Translations under genes and position numbers: made by a program
Assembly (NCBI GenBank): GCA_038236905.1
Contig: JBBRZG010000006.1
Span: forward strand, 1-53,805
Direction: 5' to 3'
DNA length: 53,805 bases
Source: UKL13-2 sp038236905
GTDB lineage: Bacteria; Pseudomonadota; Gammaproteobacteria; Burkholderiales; Usitatibacteraceae
Part shown: positions 8,708 to 17,869 of the stretch, one piece after another
How the letters are laid out: each line of letters starts with the position of its first letter
Numbering within the stretch: the first letter of the stretch is position 1
Notes under the pieces: model-generated
What the model was told of the DNA's origin: nothing
What the model saw: only the letters and a program-made list of their open reading frames with translations
Database searches by the model: none

Positions 8708-9023
8708 GGTGAATCTCCATATAAGACGTTTTTTGACGGTTTAATTCGGCCACTAGATCCAGGCAAACGATACGAGCCGGGCACGAATCAGTGCTGTCAG
8801 TATTGGCAGCCCCGGTGATAAGCGTCCTTAAGGGAGTGATGAATTTTTCTGAAAGTTTGTGAAGATCGCGGGCATTTGGGTGAGACTGTACGAACAGGCA
8901 GGTTCTCTTCAAAAATAGTGTTTGACTCCATCCAACCGAGTGTATACAGTAGTTGACAGTTTAAGTGACAACTTAACTTGACACTTTCGATCTTGACCTT
9001 TCCCTCATTTGTATGGAGACAAT
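8708..9023. promoter_or_regulatory. crtE upstream region with PpsR-type box and palindromes
   Basis: There is no gene in these 316 bases between the TonB-like gene and crtE. An exact TGT-N12-ACA match (TGTATACAGTAGTTGACA, 8941-8958) fits the PpsR/CrtJ binding consensus. Immediately after it lies a perfect inverted repeat TTAAGT/ACTTAA (8961-8976, 4-base spacer), and then another TTGACA (8978-8983). The TTGACA at 8953-8958 could be a -35 element, but no convincing -10 is seen at the right spacing. Expected role: oxygen and light repression of crtE-bchCXYZ. Confidence 0.6.
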
Positions 9024-9926
9024 ATGAACTCTAACCAACAAATTGAACTGGCTCTCGCTAACGCGATTGAGCACTCACTATCGGCGGCGCTCTCCAGTGT
9101 CATTGGGCCAGACTGTCCGCCTAAGCTGGCAGAGGCGATGCGATATTCGGTATTTCCAGGCGGTGCGCGAATCCGACCGCGTCTTGCTTTAGCAGTGGCC
9201 TGCGCATGCGGACAGGACGATCCTGCGGTGGCAAACGCCGCGGCAGCAGCGATCGAGTTGCTCCATTGCGCGTCGCTGGTACATGATGATTTGCCGTGTT
9301 TTGATGATGCGCCGACACGTCGCGGCAAGGCCTCCGTGCATCGCGCATTTGGAGAGCGCCTGGCGGTTTTGGCAGGCGACGCTCTAATAGTGTTGGCATT
9401 TGAAACATTAGCCACGGGTGTAAAAGCGCTTCCGCAACGATTGCCCGCGCTAATGATGATTATTTCGCGTTCGGTGGGCATGCCCACGGGCATCGTGGCG
9501 GGCCAAGCGTGGGAATGCGAATCACGCGTTTCGCTCTCGGCCTATCAGCAAGCCAAGACCGGCGCGCTGTTTGCCGCTGCGACGATGGCCGGTGCGGCAG
9601 CAGCAGGACAGCCTCCTGAGCAATGGCGTATGTTGGGCGAACGTTTGGGCGAGGCTTATCAGGTCGCCGATGATATTCGAGACGCTGCGGGTAATGCTGA
9701 AGAATTGGGCAAACCGGTAGGACGAGATGTGGCGCTGGGCAGGCCAAGTGCTGCAGTTGAATTTGGAATAAAAGGGGCTATTGCACGTCTGGATTTCTTG
9801 GTCGCAGGTGCATTAGAGTCGATCCCAGAGTGTCCCGGACGCAAAGATTTACGCGCACTTATTCAGCAAGAAGTTGATGGTCTGTTGCCAAAACAGCTCC
9901 AGCGAGAGACACGTCAGGCGGCGTAG
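9024..9926 (+). CDS. crtE: Geranylgeranyl diphosphate synthase CrtE
   Basis: A 300-residue trans-prenyltransferase. The first Asp-rich motif is HDDLPCFDD and the second is VADDIRDAAG, with GGARIRPRL for substrate binding. It makes GGPP (from FPP/IPP or DMAPP/IPP) for carotenoids and for the bacteriochlorophyll tail. The Phe/Cys-containing DDLPCFDD form is shared with IspA-like enzymes, but position before bchC and the PpsR box argue for CrtE. ATG 9024 has GGAGA at 9015-9019; a TTG at 9009 is in frame but less likely. It opens the crtE-bchCXYZ-crtB transcript. Confidence 0.9.
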   Translation: MNSNQQIELALANAIEHSLSAALSSVIGPDCPPKLAEAMRYSVFPGGARIRPRLALAVACACGQDDPAVANAAAAAIELLHCASLVHDDLPCFDDAPTRRGKASVHRAFGERLAVLAGDALIVLAFETLATGVKALPQRLPALMMIISRSVGMPTGIVAGQAWECESRVSLSAYQQAKTGALFAAATMAGAAAAGQPPEQWRMLGERLGEAYQVADDIRDAAGNAEELGKPVGRDVALGRPSAAVEFGIKGAIARLDFLVAGALESIPECPGRKDLRALIQQEVDGLLPKQLQRETRQAA

Positions 9927-9967
9927 TTGTTTGAAATATTGAGAAAGTGCGTTTGAATACTTCGAAG

Positions 9968-10906
9968 ATGAACACCACCGCTGTTGTACTTGAACAACCC
10001 GAAAAAATTAGCTTAACGGTGCTTGAACTAACGCCGCCGACGGACGACGATGTTGTGGTGGATATTGCGTTCAGCGGTATCAGCACCGGCACGGAGCGTT
10101 TGCTATGGTCGGGCCGTATGCCGACTTTTCCGGGGATGGGCTATCCGCTTGTGCCCGGTTATGAGTCGGTTGGCCGCGTGGCGTCAGCGGGTAAAACTTC
10201 TGGTGGCAAAGTAGGCGATATGGTGTTTGTGCCGGGCGCAAAGTGTTTTGGTGAAGTGCGAGGATTGTTTGGGGGCGCGGCTTCTAGGCTGGTGGTCCCG
10301 GGCGCACGTGCGATGGTCATTAATGAAAGTTTGGGTGAGCAGGGAGCGCTGTTCGCCCTAGCGGCGACGGCTTTTCACGTGGCACCGAATGCCAGCGTGG
10401 CGCAGCCGGATCTCATCATCGGTCACGGCGTGTTAGGGCGAATGATTGCGCGTTTGGCGGTGATCGCGGGTGCAAAACCGGTCGTGTGGGAGACGAACGC
10501 AGATCGCCGACTCGGCGGAATAGGTTACGAAGTGGTCGATCCCAGCGAGGATACGCGCCGCGACTATAAAGTGATCTGTGACGTCAGTGGCGATGGTGCG
10601 TTGTTGGATACACTGATCGGTCGACTGGCACCGGGTGGAGAAATAGTATTGGCCGGCTTTTATGATGAGCCGCTATCGTTTAAATTTCCACCGGCGTTTA
10701 TGCGTGAGGCACGAATCCGCATTGCGGCACAATGGCAGCCGGGCGATTTATTGGCGGTAAGGGAACTGGCAGAGACAAAGCGTTTATCACTGGATGGGCT
10801 GATTACCCATCGCGTTGAGGCGCAAGATGCTGATGCGGCGTATCGTACGGCGTTCAGCGATTCGAATTGCTTAAAAATGATTTTAGACTGGAGAAATGTC
10901 GCATGA
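9968..10906 (+). CDS. bchC: 3-hydroxyethyl bacteriochlorophyllide a dehydrogenase BchC
   Basis: A 312-residue medium-chain dehydrogenase-like protein that oxidises the 3-hydroxyethyl side chain to the acetyl group of bacteriochlorophyllide a. Characteristic blocks are SGISTGTERLLWSGRMP, GMGYPLVPGYESVGRV and a Rossmann region with GHGVLGRMIARLA. The ATG at 9968 gives the usual N-terminus; the GTG at 9947 adds seven non-conserved residues. Its stop overlaps the bchX start as ATGA (10903-10906), so translation of the two is coupled. Confidence 0.94.
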   Translation: MNTTAVVLEQPEKISLTVLELTPPTDDDVVVDIAFSGISTGTERLLWSGRMPTFPGMGYPLVPGYESVGRVASAGKTSGGKVGDMVFVPGAKCFGEVRGLFGGAASRLVVPGARAMVINESLGEQGALFALAATAFHVAPNASVAQPDLIIGHGVLGRMIARLAVIAGAKPVVWETNADRRLGGIGYEVVDPSEDTRRDYKVICDVSGDGALLDTLIGRLAPGGEIVLAGFYDEPLSFKFPPAFMREARIRIAAQWQPGDLLAVRELAETKRLSLDGLITHRVEAQDADAAYRTAFSDSNCLKMILDWRNVA

Positions 10907-11931
10907 CTGATATAACCACCCCAACCGCTGGTAGCACCACATCCCCTGTGAAATTCGACATGAAAACCCGCCTTCGCGAAGAAGCCGCGATTGCGCCCGA
11001 CGCTGTTGCGACCGGGCCGGTCACCAAAGAAACGCAAATTATCGCGATCTACGGCAAGGGCGGTATCGGCAAAAGTTTCACGCTCGCGAATCTTTCTTAC
11101 ATGATGGCGCAGCAAGGTAAAAAAGTGCTTTTGATCGGTTGCGATCCTAAGAGCGATACCACCTCACTGTTATTCGGTGGCCGAGCTTGCCCAACAATTA
11201 TTGAGACCTCGTCAAAGAAAAAATTGGCTGGCGAAGCGGTCAAGATTGGCGACGTTTGTTTCAAACGAGATGGGGTTTACGCGATGGAGCTGGGCGGACC
11301 TGAAGTAGGTCGAGGCTGTGGCGGGCGCGGCATTATTCACGGCTTTGAATTGCTGGAAAAATTGGGCTTCCATGAGTGGGGCTTTGATTATGTGCTGCTC
11401 GATTTCTTGGGCGACGTCGTCTGTGGTGGATTCGGCCTGCCGATTGCGCGCGATATGTGCCAAAAGGTAATCGTGGTCGGTTCAAACGATTTGCAATCGC
11501 TTTATGTTGCGAATAACGTTTGCTCGGCGGTGGAATATTTCCGTAAGCTCGGCGGTAACGTGGGCGTGGCGGGAATGGTAATAAACAAAGATGACGGCAC
11601 CGGCGAGGCCGCGGCGTTTGCTGAAAAGGTCGGCATTCCTGTTTTGGCCGCAATTCCGGCACATGACGATATTCGCAAGAAAAGCGCGAGCTACGAAATT
11701 ATTGGGCGTCCCGGCACGCAATGGGCGTCGTTGTTTGAACAACTCGGCGAGAACGTGGGTTCAGCGCCACCTGTGCGCCCGAATCCACTTACCCAAGACC
11801 AGTTACTTGGACTGTTCTCTGCTGACATAACCGGCCGCAACGTTGTGCTGGAACCCGCGACGCAATTCGATATGTGTGGAAAAACCGAGAACGTTAAAGA
11901 GACTCTCGAAGTGGTTTACGATACCGTTTAA
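10903..11931 (+). CDS. bchX: Chlorophyllide a reductase iron protein subunit BchX
   Basis: A 342-residue nitrogenase-Fe-protein homologue that transfers electrons to BchYZ for reduction of the chlorin B ring. The P-loop IYGKGGIGKS lies at residues about 49-58, and the two Cys ligands of the shared [4Fe-4S] cluster are in GRGCGGRG and DVVCGGFG. A longer N-terminal extension and ITGRNVVLE near the C-terminus distinguish it from BchL. GGAGA at 10890-10894 precedes ATG 10903. Confidence 0.96.
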   Translation: MTDITTPTAGSTTSPVKFDMKTRLREEAAIAPDAVATGPVTKETQIIAIYGKGGIGKSFTLANLSYMMAQQGKKVLLIGCDPKSDTTSLLFGGRACPTIIETSSKKKLAGEAVKIGDVCFKRDGVYAMELGGPEVGRGCGGRGIIHGFELLEKLGFHEWGFDYVLLDFLGDVVCGGFGLPIARDMCQKVIVVGSNDLQSLYVANNVCSAVEYFRKLGGNVGVAGMVINKDDGTGEAAAFAEKVGIPVLAAIPAHDDIRKKSASYEIIGRPGTQWASLFEQLGENVGSAPPVRPNPLTQDQLLGLFSADITGRNVVLEPATQFDMCGKTENVKETLEVVYDTV

Positions 11932-11960
11932 GCAATTGCATAAGGAAATCAGGTCACGCC

Positions 11961-13496
11961 ATGTCAGAAAAAATTATCCCCATCATCGCCGACCCGAACA
12001 CGCTTAAAACCGACGGCTTGGGTTGTCATTCTGGTAAAGAACAAATGCTTGAAGCCGCGAAAACTGCGGGCAAAAGTGAAACGCTCGACCAGTACGCGCG
12101 GGATTATCCCAAAGGCCCGCATGACCAGCCTCAGTCAATGTGTCCGGCGTTTGGTTCGTTGCGCGTCGGCTTACGCATGCGCCGTACGGCAACCGTGTTG
12201 AGTGGATCAGCGTGCTGCGTTTACGGTCTGACTTTTACCTCGCATTTTTACGGCGCGCGCCGCACGGTGGGCTATGTGCCGTTCAATTCAGAATCGCTGG
12301 TGACCGGTAAATTGTTCGAGGATATTCGTGAATCTGTTTTTGCGCTCGCCGATCCCGCACTTTATGACGCGATTGTGATTATTAATTTATGCGTACCGAC
12401 AGCGAGTGGTGTGCCATTGCAATTGTTGCCGAAGGAAATTAACGGTGTGCGCATTATCGGGATTGATGTCCCCGGTTTTGGTGTGCCCACGCATGCGGAA
12501 GCGAAAGATGTGCTCGCCGGTGCAATGCTTAAATATGCGCGCACGGAAGCCGAACAAGGTCCCGTACAAGCGCCGCGCGGTGGCAAGAGCGATAAGCCCA
12601 CCATCGCGTTGATCGGTGAAATGTTTCCGGTTGATCCGGTCACGATCGGCATGATGTTGGAGCCGCTGGGATTAGCAGCAGGTCCGGTAGTACCGACGCG
12701 CGAGTGGCGCGAACTTTATGGCGCACTCGATTGCATCGCAGCTGCGGCGATTCACCCGTTCTACACGGCCAGCCTGCGTGAATTCGCGGCGGCGGGCCGC
12801 CCGATTGTGGGCTCAGCGCCCGTAGGGTATGACGGCACTGAAGCGTGGCTGCAAGCCATCGGTGACGTCGCCAATGTGTCGCAGGAAAAAATTGACGCCG
12901 CCAAAAATAAAATTTTGCCGTCGATTAAAGCAGCACTTTCTGCCATGCCAATCAAAGGCCGCATCACCATGAGTGGTTATGAAGGTTCTGAGTTGTTGGT
13001 GGCGCGTTTGCTGGTGGAAAGTGGTGCCGATGTTCGCTACGTCGGCACAGCCTGTCCGAAAACACAGTGGAGCGATCCTGATTTTGAGTGGCTGTCGGCG
13101 AAAGGCGTGCATGTGCAATATCGCGCGTCGCTTGAGCAAGATTTGGCCGCGATGCATGAATTCAAACCTGACCTAGCAATTGGTACCACTCCGGTCGTGC
13201 AGGCCGCGAAAGAAGCGACGATTCCGGCGCTGTATTTTACGAATCTGATTTCTGCTCGACCATTGATGGGTCCGGCAGGCGCGGGCTCGTTAGCGACGGT
13301 GGTAAATGCTGCTCTCAATAACAAAGGCCGCTTTGAAGAAATGCGAGAATTCTTTGCTGGCGTTGGCGAAGGCCACACTGCCGGTGTGTGGGAGCCAAGC
13401 CAAGGCGTGCCCGTGGATCGCCCTGAATTCCGCGAGCACACCAAACGGCAAGTGATCAAAATGATCAAAAAAGCCAAAGCAGAGGAAATGATTTAG
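11961..13496 (+). CDS. bchY: Chlorophyllide a reductase subunit BchY
   Basis: A 511-residue NifD-like subunit of chlorophyllide oxidoreductase. Cys residues near the N-terminus (GLGCHSGKEQ, SMCPAFGSLRVG, SACCVYGLTF) are positioned as metal-cluster ligands. The enzyme reduces the C7-C8 bond to give the bacteriochlorin. It has a ribosome binding site (AAGGAAATC) before ATG 11961 and is followed two bases later by bchZ. Length and motifs agree with the family. Confidence 0.95.
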   Translation: MSEKIIPIIADPNTLKTDGLGCHSGKEQMLEAAKTAGKSETLDQYARDYPKGPHDQPQSMCPAFGSLRVGLRMRRTATVLSGSACCVYGLTFTSHFYGARRTVGYVPFNSESLVTGKLFEDIRESVFALADPALYDAIVIINLCVPTASGVPLQLLPKEINGVRIIGIDVPGFGVPTHAEAKDVLAGAMLKYARTEAEQGPVQAPRGGKSDKPTIALIGEMFPVDPVTIGMMLEPLGLAAGPVVPTREWRELYGALDCIAAAAIHPFYTASLREFAAAGRPIVGSAPVGYDGTEAWLQAIGDVANVSQEKIDAAKNKILPSIKAALSAMPIKGRITMSGYEGSELLVARLLVESGADVRYVGTACPKTQWSDPDFEWLSAKGVHVQYRASLEQDLAAMHEFKPDLAIGTTPVVQAAKEATIPALYFTNLISARPLMGPAGAGSLATVVNAALNNKGRFEEMREFFAGVGEGHTAGVWEPSQGVPVDRPEFREHTKRQVIKMIKKAKAEEMI

Positions 13497-13498
13497 CC

Positions 13499-14968
13499 AT
13501 GCTAGTTCTCGACCACGACCGCGCGGGCGGCTATTGGGGTGCGGTGTATGTGTTCACCGCTATTAAAGGCATGCAGGTCGTAATTGATGGCCCCGTAGGC
13601 TGTGAGAATCTGCCAGTCACCTCCGTTTTGCATTACACAGACGCACTACCGCCCCATGAATTACCGATCGTCGTCACGGGTCTCGCCGAAGAGAATCTAG
13701 GCCGTGAAGGCACTGAGGGCGCAATGAAGCGCGCCTACACCACGCTCGATCCCGATTTGCCTGCCGTGGTCGTCACGGGCTCCATCGCGGAAATGATCGG
13801 CGGTGGTGTAACCCCTGCAGGAACAAATATTGCGCGATTTTTGCCGCGCACGATTGACGAAGACCAATGGCAATGTGCGAATCGGGCGATGTATTGGTTA
13901 TGGACGGAATATGGCTCGAAACGCGGGCCTACACCTGAGGCCAAGCCGCGGGCGGCAGATGCTGATGGTGTCATTCGCCCGTTGGTAAATATCATCGGGC
14001 CTTGTTATGGTACGTTCAACATGCCCAGCGATCTGGCTGAGATTCGCCGAATGATCGAAGGCATTGGTGCGAAAGTAAATATGACTTTCCCGCTCGGCAG
14101 TCATCTGGCCGATGTGCGCAGTTTGGCGGATGCCGAGGTGAATGTTTGCATGTACCGAGAGTTTGGGCGGATGTTGTGCGAGGCCCTTGATCGCCCTTAT
14201 TTGCAAGCACCAATCGGTTTGCACAGCACCACTAAATTTTTGCGCAGCTTGGGTGAATTACTCGGCCTCGACCCCGAGCCTTTTATCGAGCGTGAAAAAC
14301 ACACCACGATCAAACCGATCTGGGATTTGTGGCGCTCGGTTACACAAGATTTTTTTGGCACGGCCAGCTTCGCGGTGGTGGCGAACGAAACCTACGCGCG
14401 CGGCTTAAAACATTTTCTCGAAACCGAAATGGGGTTGCCGTGCAATTTCGCGATCTCGCGCAAGCCTGGCGAGAAAACGGATAACGCCACGGTTCGCGGA
14501 TTAATTCGCGATAAAGCACCGCTGGTAATGTATGGCAGCTATAACGAGCGCATGTACATGGCAGAATTTGGCGCGCGTGCGGCCTACATTCCAGCGTCAT
14601 TCCCCGGCGCGATTATTCGCCGGCATACGGGTACGCCGTTTATGGGCTACGGCGGTGCGACTTACATCATTCAAGAATATTGCAATGCGTTGTTCGACGC
14701 GTTGTTCCACATTTTGCCGTTGGCTGCACAGATGGATAAAGTCGATCCCACGCCATCGCGCATGCACAAAGAATTGCCATGGCTAAATGACGCCAAGCAG
14801 GCGCTTGACGAAATGGTTGATGCGCAGCCGGTCTTGATCCGAATCTCGGTTGCCAAGCGTTTGCGTGATCGGGCTGAACGCGAGGCGCGGAGCGCGGGCG
14901 CGGAGCAAGTTGGCGCTCAACATGTTACGAGGGCACGCGATGCGCTGTTGGAAGGCGCAACCGCATAA
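13499..14968 (+). CDS. bchZ: Chlorophyllide a reductase subunit BchZ
   Basis: A 489-residue NifK-like partner of BchY. Typical N-terminal blocks are DRAGGYWGAVYVFTAIKGMQ and VIDGPVGCENLPVTSVLHYTDALPPHE, including the cluster Cys. The last 40 residues form a helical tail with many Arg and Glu residues. The gene follows bchY by two bases and uses AGGAAATG at the end of bchY as ribosome binding site. It is followed 17 bases later by crtB. Confidence 0.95.
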   Translation: MLVLDHDRAGGYWGAVYVFTAIKGMQVVIDGPVGCENLPVTSVLHYTDALPPHELPIVVTGLAEENLGREGTEGAMKRAYTTLDPDLPAVVVTGSIAEMIGGGVTPAGTNIARFLPRTIDEDQWQCANRAMYWLWTEYGSKRGPTPEAKPRAADADGVIRPLVNIIGPCYGTFNMPSDLAEIRRMIEGIGAKVNMTFPLGSHLADVRSLADAEVNVCMYREFGRMLCEALDRPYLQAPIGLHSTTKFLRSLGELLGLDPEPFIEREKHTTIKPIWDLWRSVTQDFFGTASFAVVANETYARGLKHFLETEMGLPCNFAISRKPGEKTDNATVRGLIRDKAPLVMYGSYNERMYMAEFGARAAYIPASFPGAIIRRHTGTPFMGYGGATYIIQEYCNALFDALFHILPLAAQMDKVDPTPSRMHKELPWLNDAKQALDEMVDAQPVLIRISVAKRLRDRAEREARSAGAEQVGAQHVTRARDALLEGATA

Positions 14969-14985
14969 CGAGGAAAACACCGCGA

Positions 14986-16107
14986 ATGTCTACTTCTTCT
15001 GTCAAAGCAAGCGCCGCAAAGTCAAATGACACGGTTTCCTGTGAGGAACTCATGCGTGGCGGTTCGAAATCATTTTTTGCGGCGTCGCGGGTGCTCCCGG
15101 AACGAGTGCGAACACCGGCAATTGCGCTTTATGCGTTTTGTCGTTTGGCCGATGATGCGATTGACCTGAGTTCGGATAAGCACAGCGCCATGATCGAATT
15201 GCGCGCTCGCTTAAACTGCATCTATGAGGGTAAACCCTACCCGGTGGCTGCCGACCGAGCGCTCGCCACTGTGGTGACAGAATTTAATATACCCATCGGT
15301 CTGCCAGCTGCTCTGCTCGAAGGTTTTGAATGGGACGCGCATGAGCGTCGCTACGAAACCATAGAAGATTTGTATGCGTACGGCGCACGGGTGGCAGGCA
15401 CCGTCGGTGCGATGATGGCCTTAATCATGGGCACTCGTAACGGGCATGCGCTGGCTCGTGCGTGTGAGTTGGGGGTCGCAATGCAGCTCACCAATATTGC
15501 GCGTGATGTCGGCGAAGATGCTGCTGCGGGCCGATTGTATTTGCCGCTCGCGTGGTTGCGCGAAGAGGGAATCGACCCCGAAACATGGTTGCGACGACCT
15601 GTATTCAATTCAGGCATTGCTGCTGTTGTCGCGCGCTTGCTCAAGGCGGCGGATGATTTGTACGTGCGCGCGGGCGAGGGGATCAGCGCGTTACCGCGTG
15701 ATTGCCGCCCCGCTATTCAAGCTGCGCGTTTAATCTACGCAGAGATTGGCCGCGAAATAGAGCGTAGTAGTCTTGACTCGATTAATCGTCGCGCGGTCGT
15801 ATCATCATCTCGTAAATCGATATTAATGATGGAAGCACTCACCGCCGCGATTCATGCGCCAGCGAGCACTCCCTACGAACTGAAGCCTCTACCCGCTATA
15901 CAGTTTTTAGTCTCCGGCATCCAACAAATGCCCCCCACTGCTGCGATGGGGCACATAGCGACATCGGTTCCCGCCAAAATTCCGAAGCGTAGCATGTTCG
16001 GCAGAGTCGTCTGGGTGGCTGATCTATTCATTCGCATGGCCGAACGCGACCGCGAAATCGCGTTAGAAAATCAGCGCAGGCCAAGGCGGGCGGCGAGTGG
16101 GGGATAG
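14986..16107 (+). CDS. crtB: Phytoene synthase CrtB
   Basis: A 373-residue squalene/phytoene synthase that condenses two GGPP into phytoene. The two Asp-rich motifs appear as RLADDAIDLSSD and NIARDVGEDAAAGRLYLP, and the start is the usual CEELMRGGSKSFFAASRVLP. The C-terminus has an extra Arg-rich tail (RPRRAASGG). It is 17 bases after bchZ with GAGGAAAAC as ribosome binding site, so it is likely the end of the crtE-bchCXYZ transcript. Confidence 0.94.
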   Translation: MSTSSVKASAAKSNDTVSCEELMRGGSKSFFAASRVLPERVRTPAIALYAFCRLADDAIDLSSDKHSAMIELRARLNCIYEGKPYPVAADRALATVVTEFNIPIGLPAALLEGFEWDAHERRYETIEDLYAYGARVAGTVGAMMALIMGTRNGHALARACELGVAMQLTNIARDVGEDAAAGRLYLPLAWLREEGIDPETWLRRPVFNSGIAAVVARLLKAADDLYVRAGEGISALPRDCRPAIQAARLIYAEIGREIERSSLDSINRRAVVSSSRKSILMMEALTAAIHAPASTPYELKPLPAIQFLVSGIQQMPPTAAMGHIATSVPAKIPKRSMFGRVVWVADLFIRMAERDREIALENQRRPRRAASGG

Positions 16108-16158
16108 TTAAATAGTAGATTCTAAGTTTCGCATCTGTATTACTCTGCCTGCGCTCGC

Positions 16159-16692
16159 GTGAGTCCCGCAAGCGTTTTCAGTGCGTCGATGCGCGATGGC
16201 TCGAATAAATTCAGGCAGTTTCTTTTCGACCCGCAACTGCCGCTTTGGCGTTATTGCTTGTTGGCGTTCCCTGTTTTCACGCTGCCTGCAATGGCTATTT
16301 CGGGGGCTGCAAGAGGACTATTTACCCTAGCCGGAGTCGACCTTGATTTAATAGCTCCGCCCAGTCATGACCTCACTATCATTTACATATTTGGTTTGAT
16401 TGTATTCTCGCCCATTGTCGAAACATTGTTGCTCGCCCTCGGTATACGGATTTTGTCGGCGCTCAGCCCAAACACGTTCTTCGTCGCTATTTCATCGGCG
16501 CTTATATGGGGCGGCTTACACGACGCGTTTGGATTACTTTGGTTCTTTGGGCCAGCCTGGGGCTTTTTCGTTATGTCGTGCGGCTACATAGCATGGCGAC
16601 GTCAATCATTTAAAAGCGCATACCTCGCGGCCTCGATACCGCATGCATTTAATAATTCGTTTGCGGCTTTTGTAATATTGCTTTGGCCATGA
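16159..16692 (+). CDS. CPBP (Abi/CAAX protease-like) family membrane protein
   Basis: A 177-residue protein with four or five hydrophobic spans. The CPBP-type motifs are recognisable in order: SPIVETLLLALGIR (usual E-E-x-x-x-R, here E-T), a central LHDAFG, FFGPAWGFFVMS, and IPHAFNN at the end. The second Glu of the first motif is replaced by Thr, so protease activity is uncertain. The start is GTG 16159, with ATG 16189 as alternative; neither has a strong ribosome binding site. It lies 51 bases after crtB and converges with crtC. Any role in pigment synthesis is inference from position only. Confidence 0.65.
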   Translation: MSPASVFSASMRDGSNKFRQFLFDPQLPLWRYCLLAFPVFTLPAMAISGAARGLFTLAGVDLDLIAPPSHDLTIIYIFGLIVFSPIVETLLLALGIRILSALSPNTFFVAISSALIWGGLHDAFGLLWFFGPAWGFFVMSCGYIAWRRQSFKSAYLAASIPHAFNNSFAAFVILLWP

Positions 16693-16798
16693 TGAGCCGC
16701 GCTACCCAGATAAAGATTATCACTTGCCGGTAATTAATCAGCAAAGTCAGACGGTAAGTTCCATGTTTAACGAAACTGCGAACCTACGGGGTGAAAAA

Positions 16799-17869
16799 TC
16801 ACTTTCGCCGCGGCATGCGAAACGGCAGCATCAGCCTCACCACAGAAGAAGCAAGTCTAGGCACATTAAGCGTTTCGTGCATTGAAATAACTTTCTCGCC
16901 TAACAGTCCCGATGACAATACGGAGCGTGAATAGAACGGTGCATCTTCAAGCGTTTGTTTGACCTCAACCCGCTCATTTTCATCGCTGCGCATGTGACGG
17001 TCAATACGCCAGAAAGTACGCGGCAATTGTTGGCGTGGTGGTGCCTCGAAGGCTTCGACATCGCCTGATTTGGTAAAGCGTAGCGCCAAGATACGGTCGT
17101 CATGCTGTTTTTGGCGCACATCATAAATCACCGCGGTGCTGCCGTCGCGCATACTGGATCGCGACCAATCCCATTCTACAAACGGCCTGTCAATGGGCTC
17201 ATCGCCTTCATTGGAATCCCAATACGCGTCGCCTGTCCAACGGGTGTTGGGGGAATCAAATTCAACTTCCACGCGCGCGCTCGGTGCAATCGGTCCCCAG
17301 CGGTGGCGTCGCCCGTCGTCAAGCGGTGTGACGAAGTTGAATAACAGCTTTGGATAAATGCGCACTGTGCCGCGAACGCGCGAAAGCAACGGCACATTAA
17401 TCTCATCAATATTGATTGTGAGGCAATTGCCGTCCCATCCAAGATTGCTGGGCCCGATTTTAAATTGATGCTGGCTGCGCTCCACGCTGTTGCGGCCCCG
17501 CTCGGTCATCGTCCAGCGATTGCCACCGAGGCCATACAGCGCGACATTCAAAGAGCAGAAATTTTCGGGATCAGCGATGCCGCTTTTACCACGTGCCCAA
17601 GCGTAGTAGGGCGAAAAGACGCTGCCGACAAATGCAATGATGGTTAGTCCATGCTGCCCGTCGTCGCTGATGGCGTCGACATACCACCAGAGATAACCAC
17701 CCGGCGGGACCGGCTGGTCGAATCGAGGTGATCCATCAGCGTCACGGCCGCCAGTTGTCCCGACATCGCCGCCATGGGCACGCCGGGGCCCGGATGCACG
17801 CTGCCCCCCGCCAAATACAACCCCGGGAGTTGACTCGTTGACGATGGGCGTTTGAAAGATGCCATCCAC
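16799..17869 (-). CDS. crtC: Hydroxyneurosporene synthase (carotenoid 1,2-hydratase) CrtC
   Basis: CrtC adds water to the 1,2 double bond of neurosporene/lycopene derivatives. The conserved part begins with PRFDQPVPPGGYLWWYVDA (about base 17730 downwards) and continues with GSVFSPYYAWAR, RWTGDAYWDSNEGDEPI and the C-terminal PFYSRS block. The start is a problem: no ATG, GTG or TTG occurs near the conserved N-terminus, which lies inside crtD. The nearest is GTG at 17867-17869, giving 356 residues and a 226-base overlap with crtD; the frame is open to 18016. The coding end and identity are firm, the start is not. Confidence 0.88.
   Translation of the reverse strand: MDGIFQTPIVNESTPGVVFGGGQRASGPRRAHGGDVGTTGGRDADGSPRFDQPVPPGGYLWWYVDAISDDGQHGLTIIAFVGSVFSPYYAWARGKSGIADPENFCSLNVALYGLGGNRWTMTERGRNSVERSQHQFKIGPSNLGWDGNCLTINIDEINVPLLSRVRGTVRIYPKLLFNFVTPLDDGRRHRWGPIAPSARVEVEFDSPNTRWTGDAYWDSNEGDEPIDRPFVEWDWSRSSMRDGSTAVIYDVRQKQHDDRILALRFTKSGDVEAFEAPPRQQLPRTFWRIDRHMRSDENERVEVKQTLEDAPFYSRSVLSSGLLGEKVISMHETLNVPRLASSVVRLMLPFRMPRRK

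Noticed and set aside
8673..8912. 79-codon minus-strand frame before crtE
   Set aside because: No ribosome binding site or recognisable sequence, and it overlaps the TonB-like gene start region.
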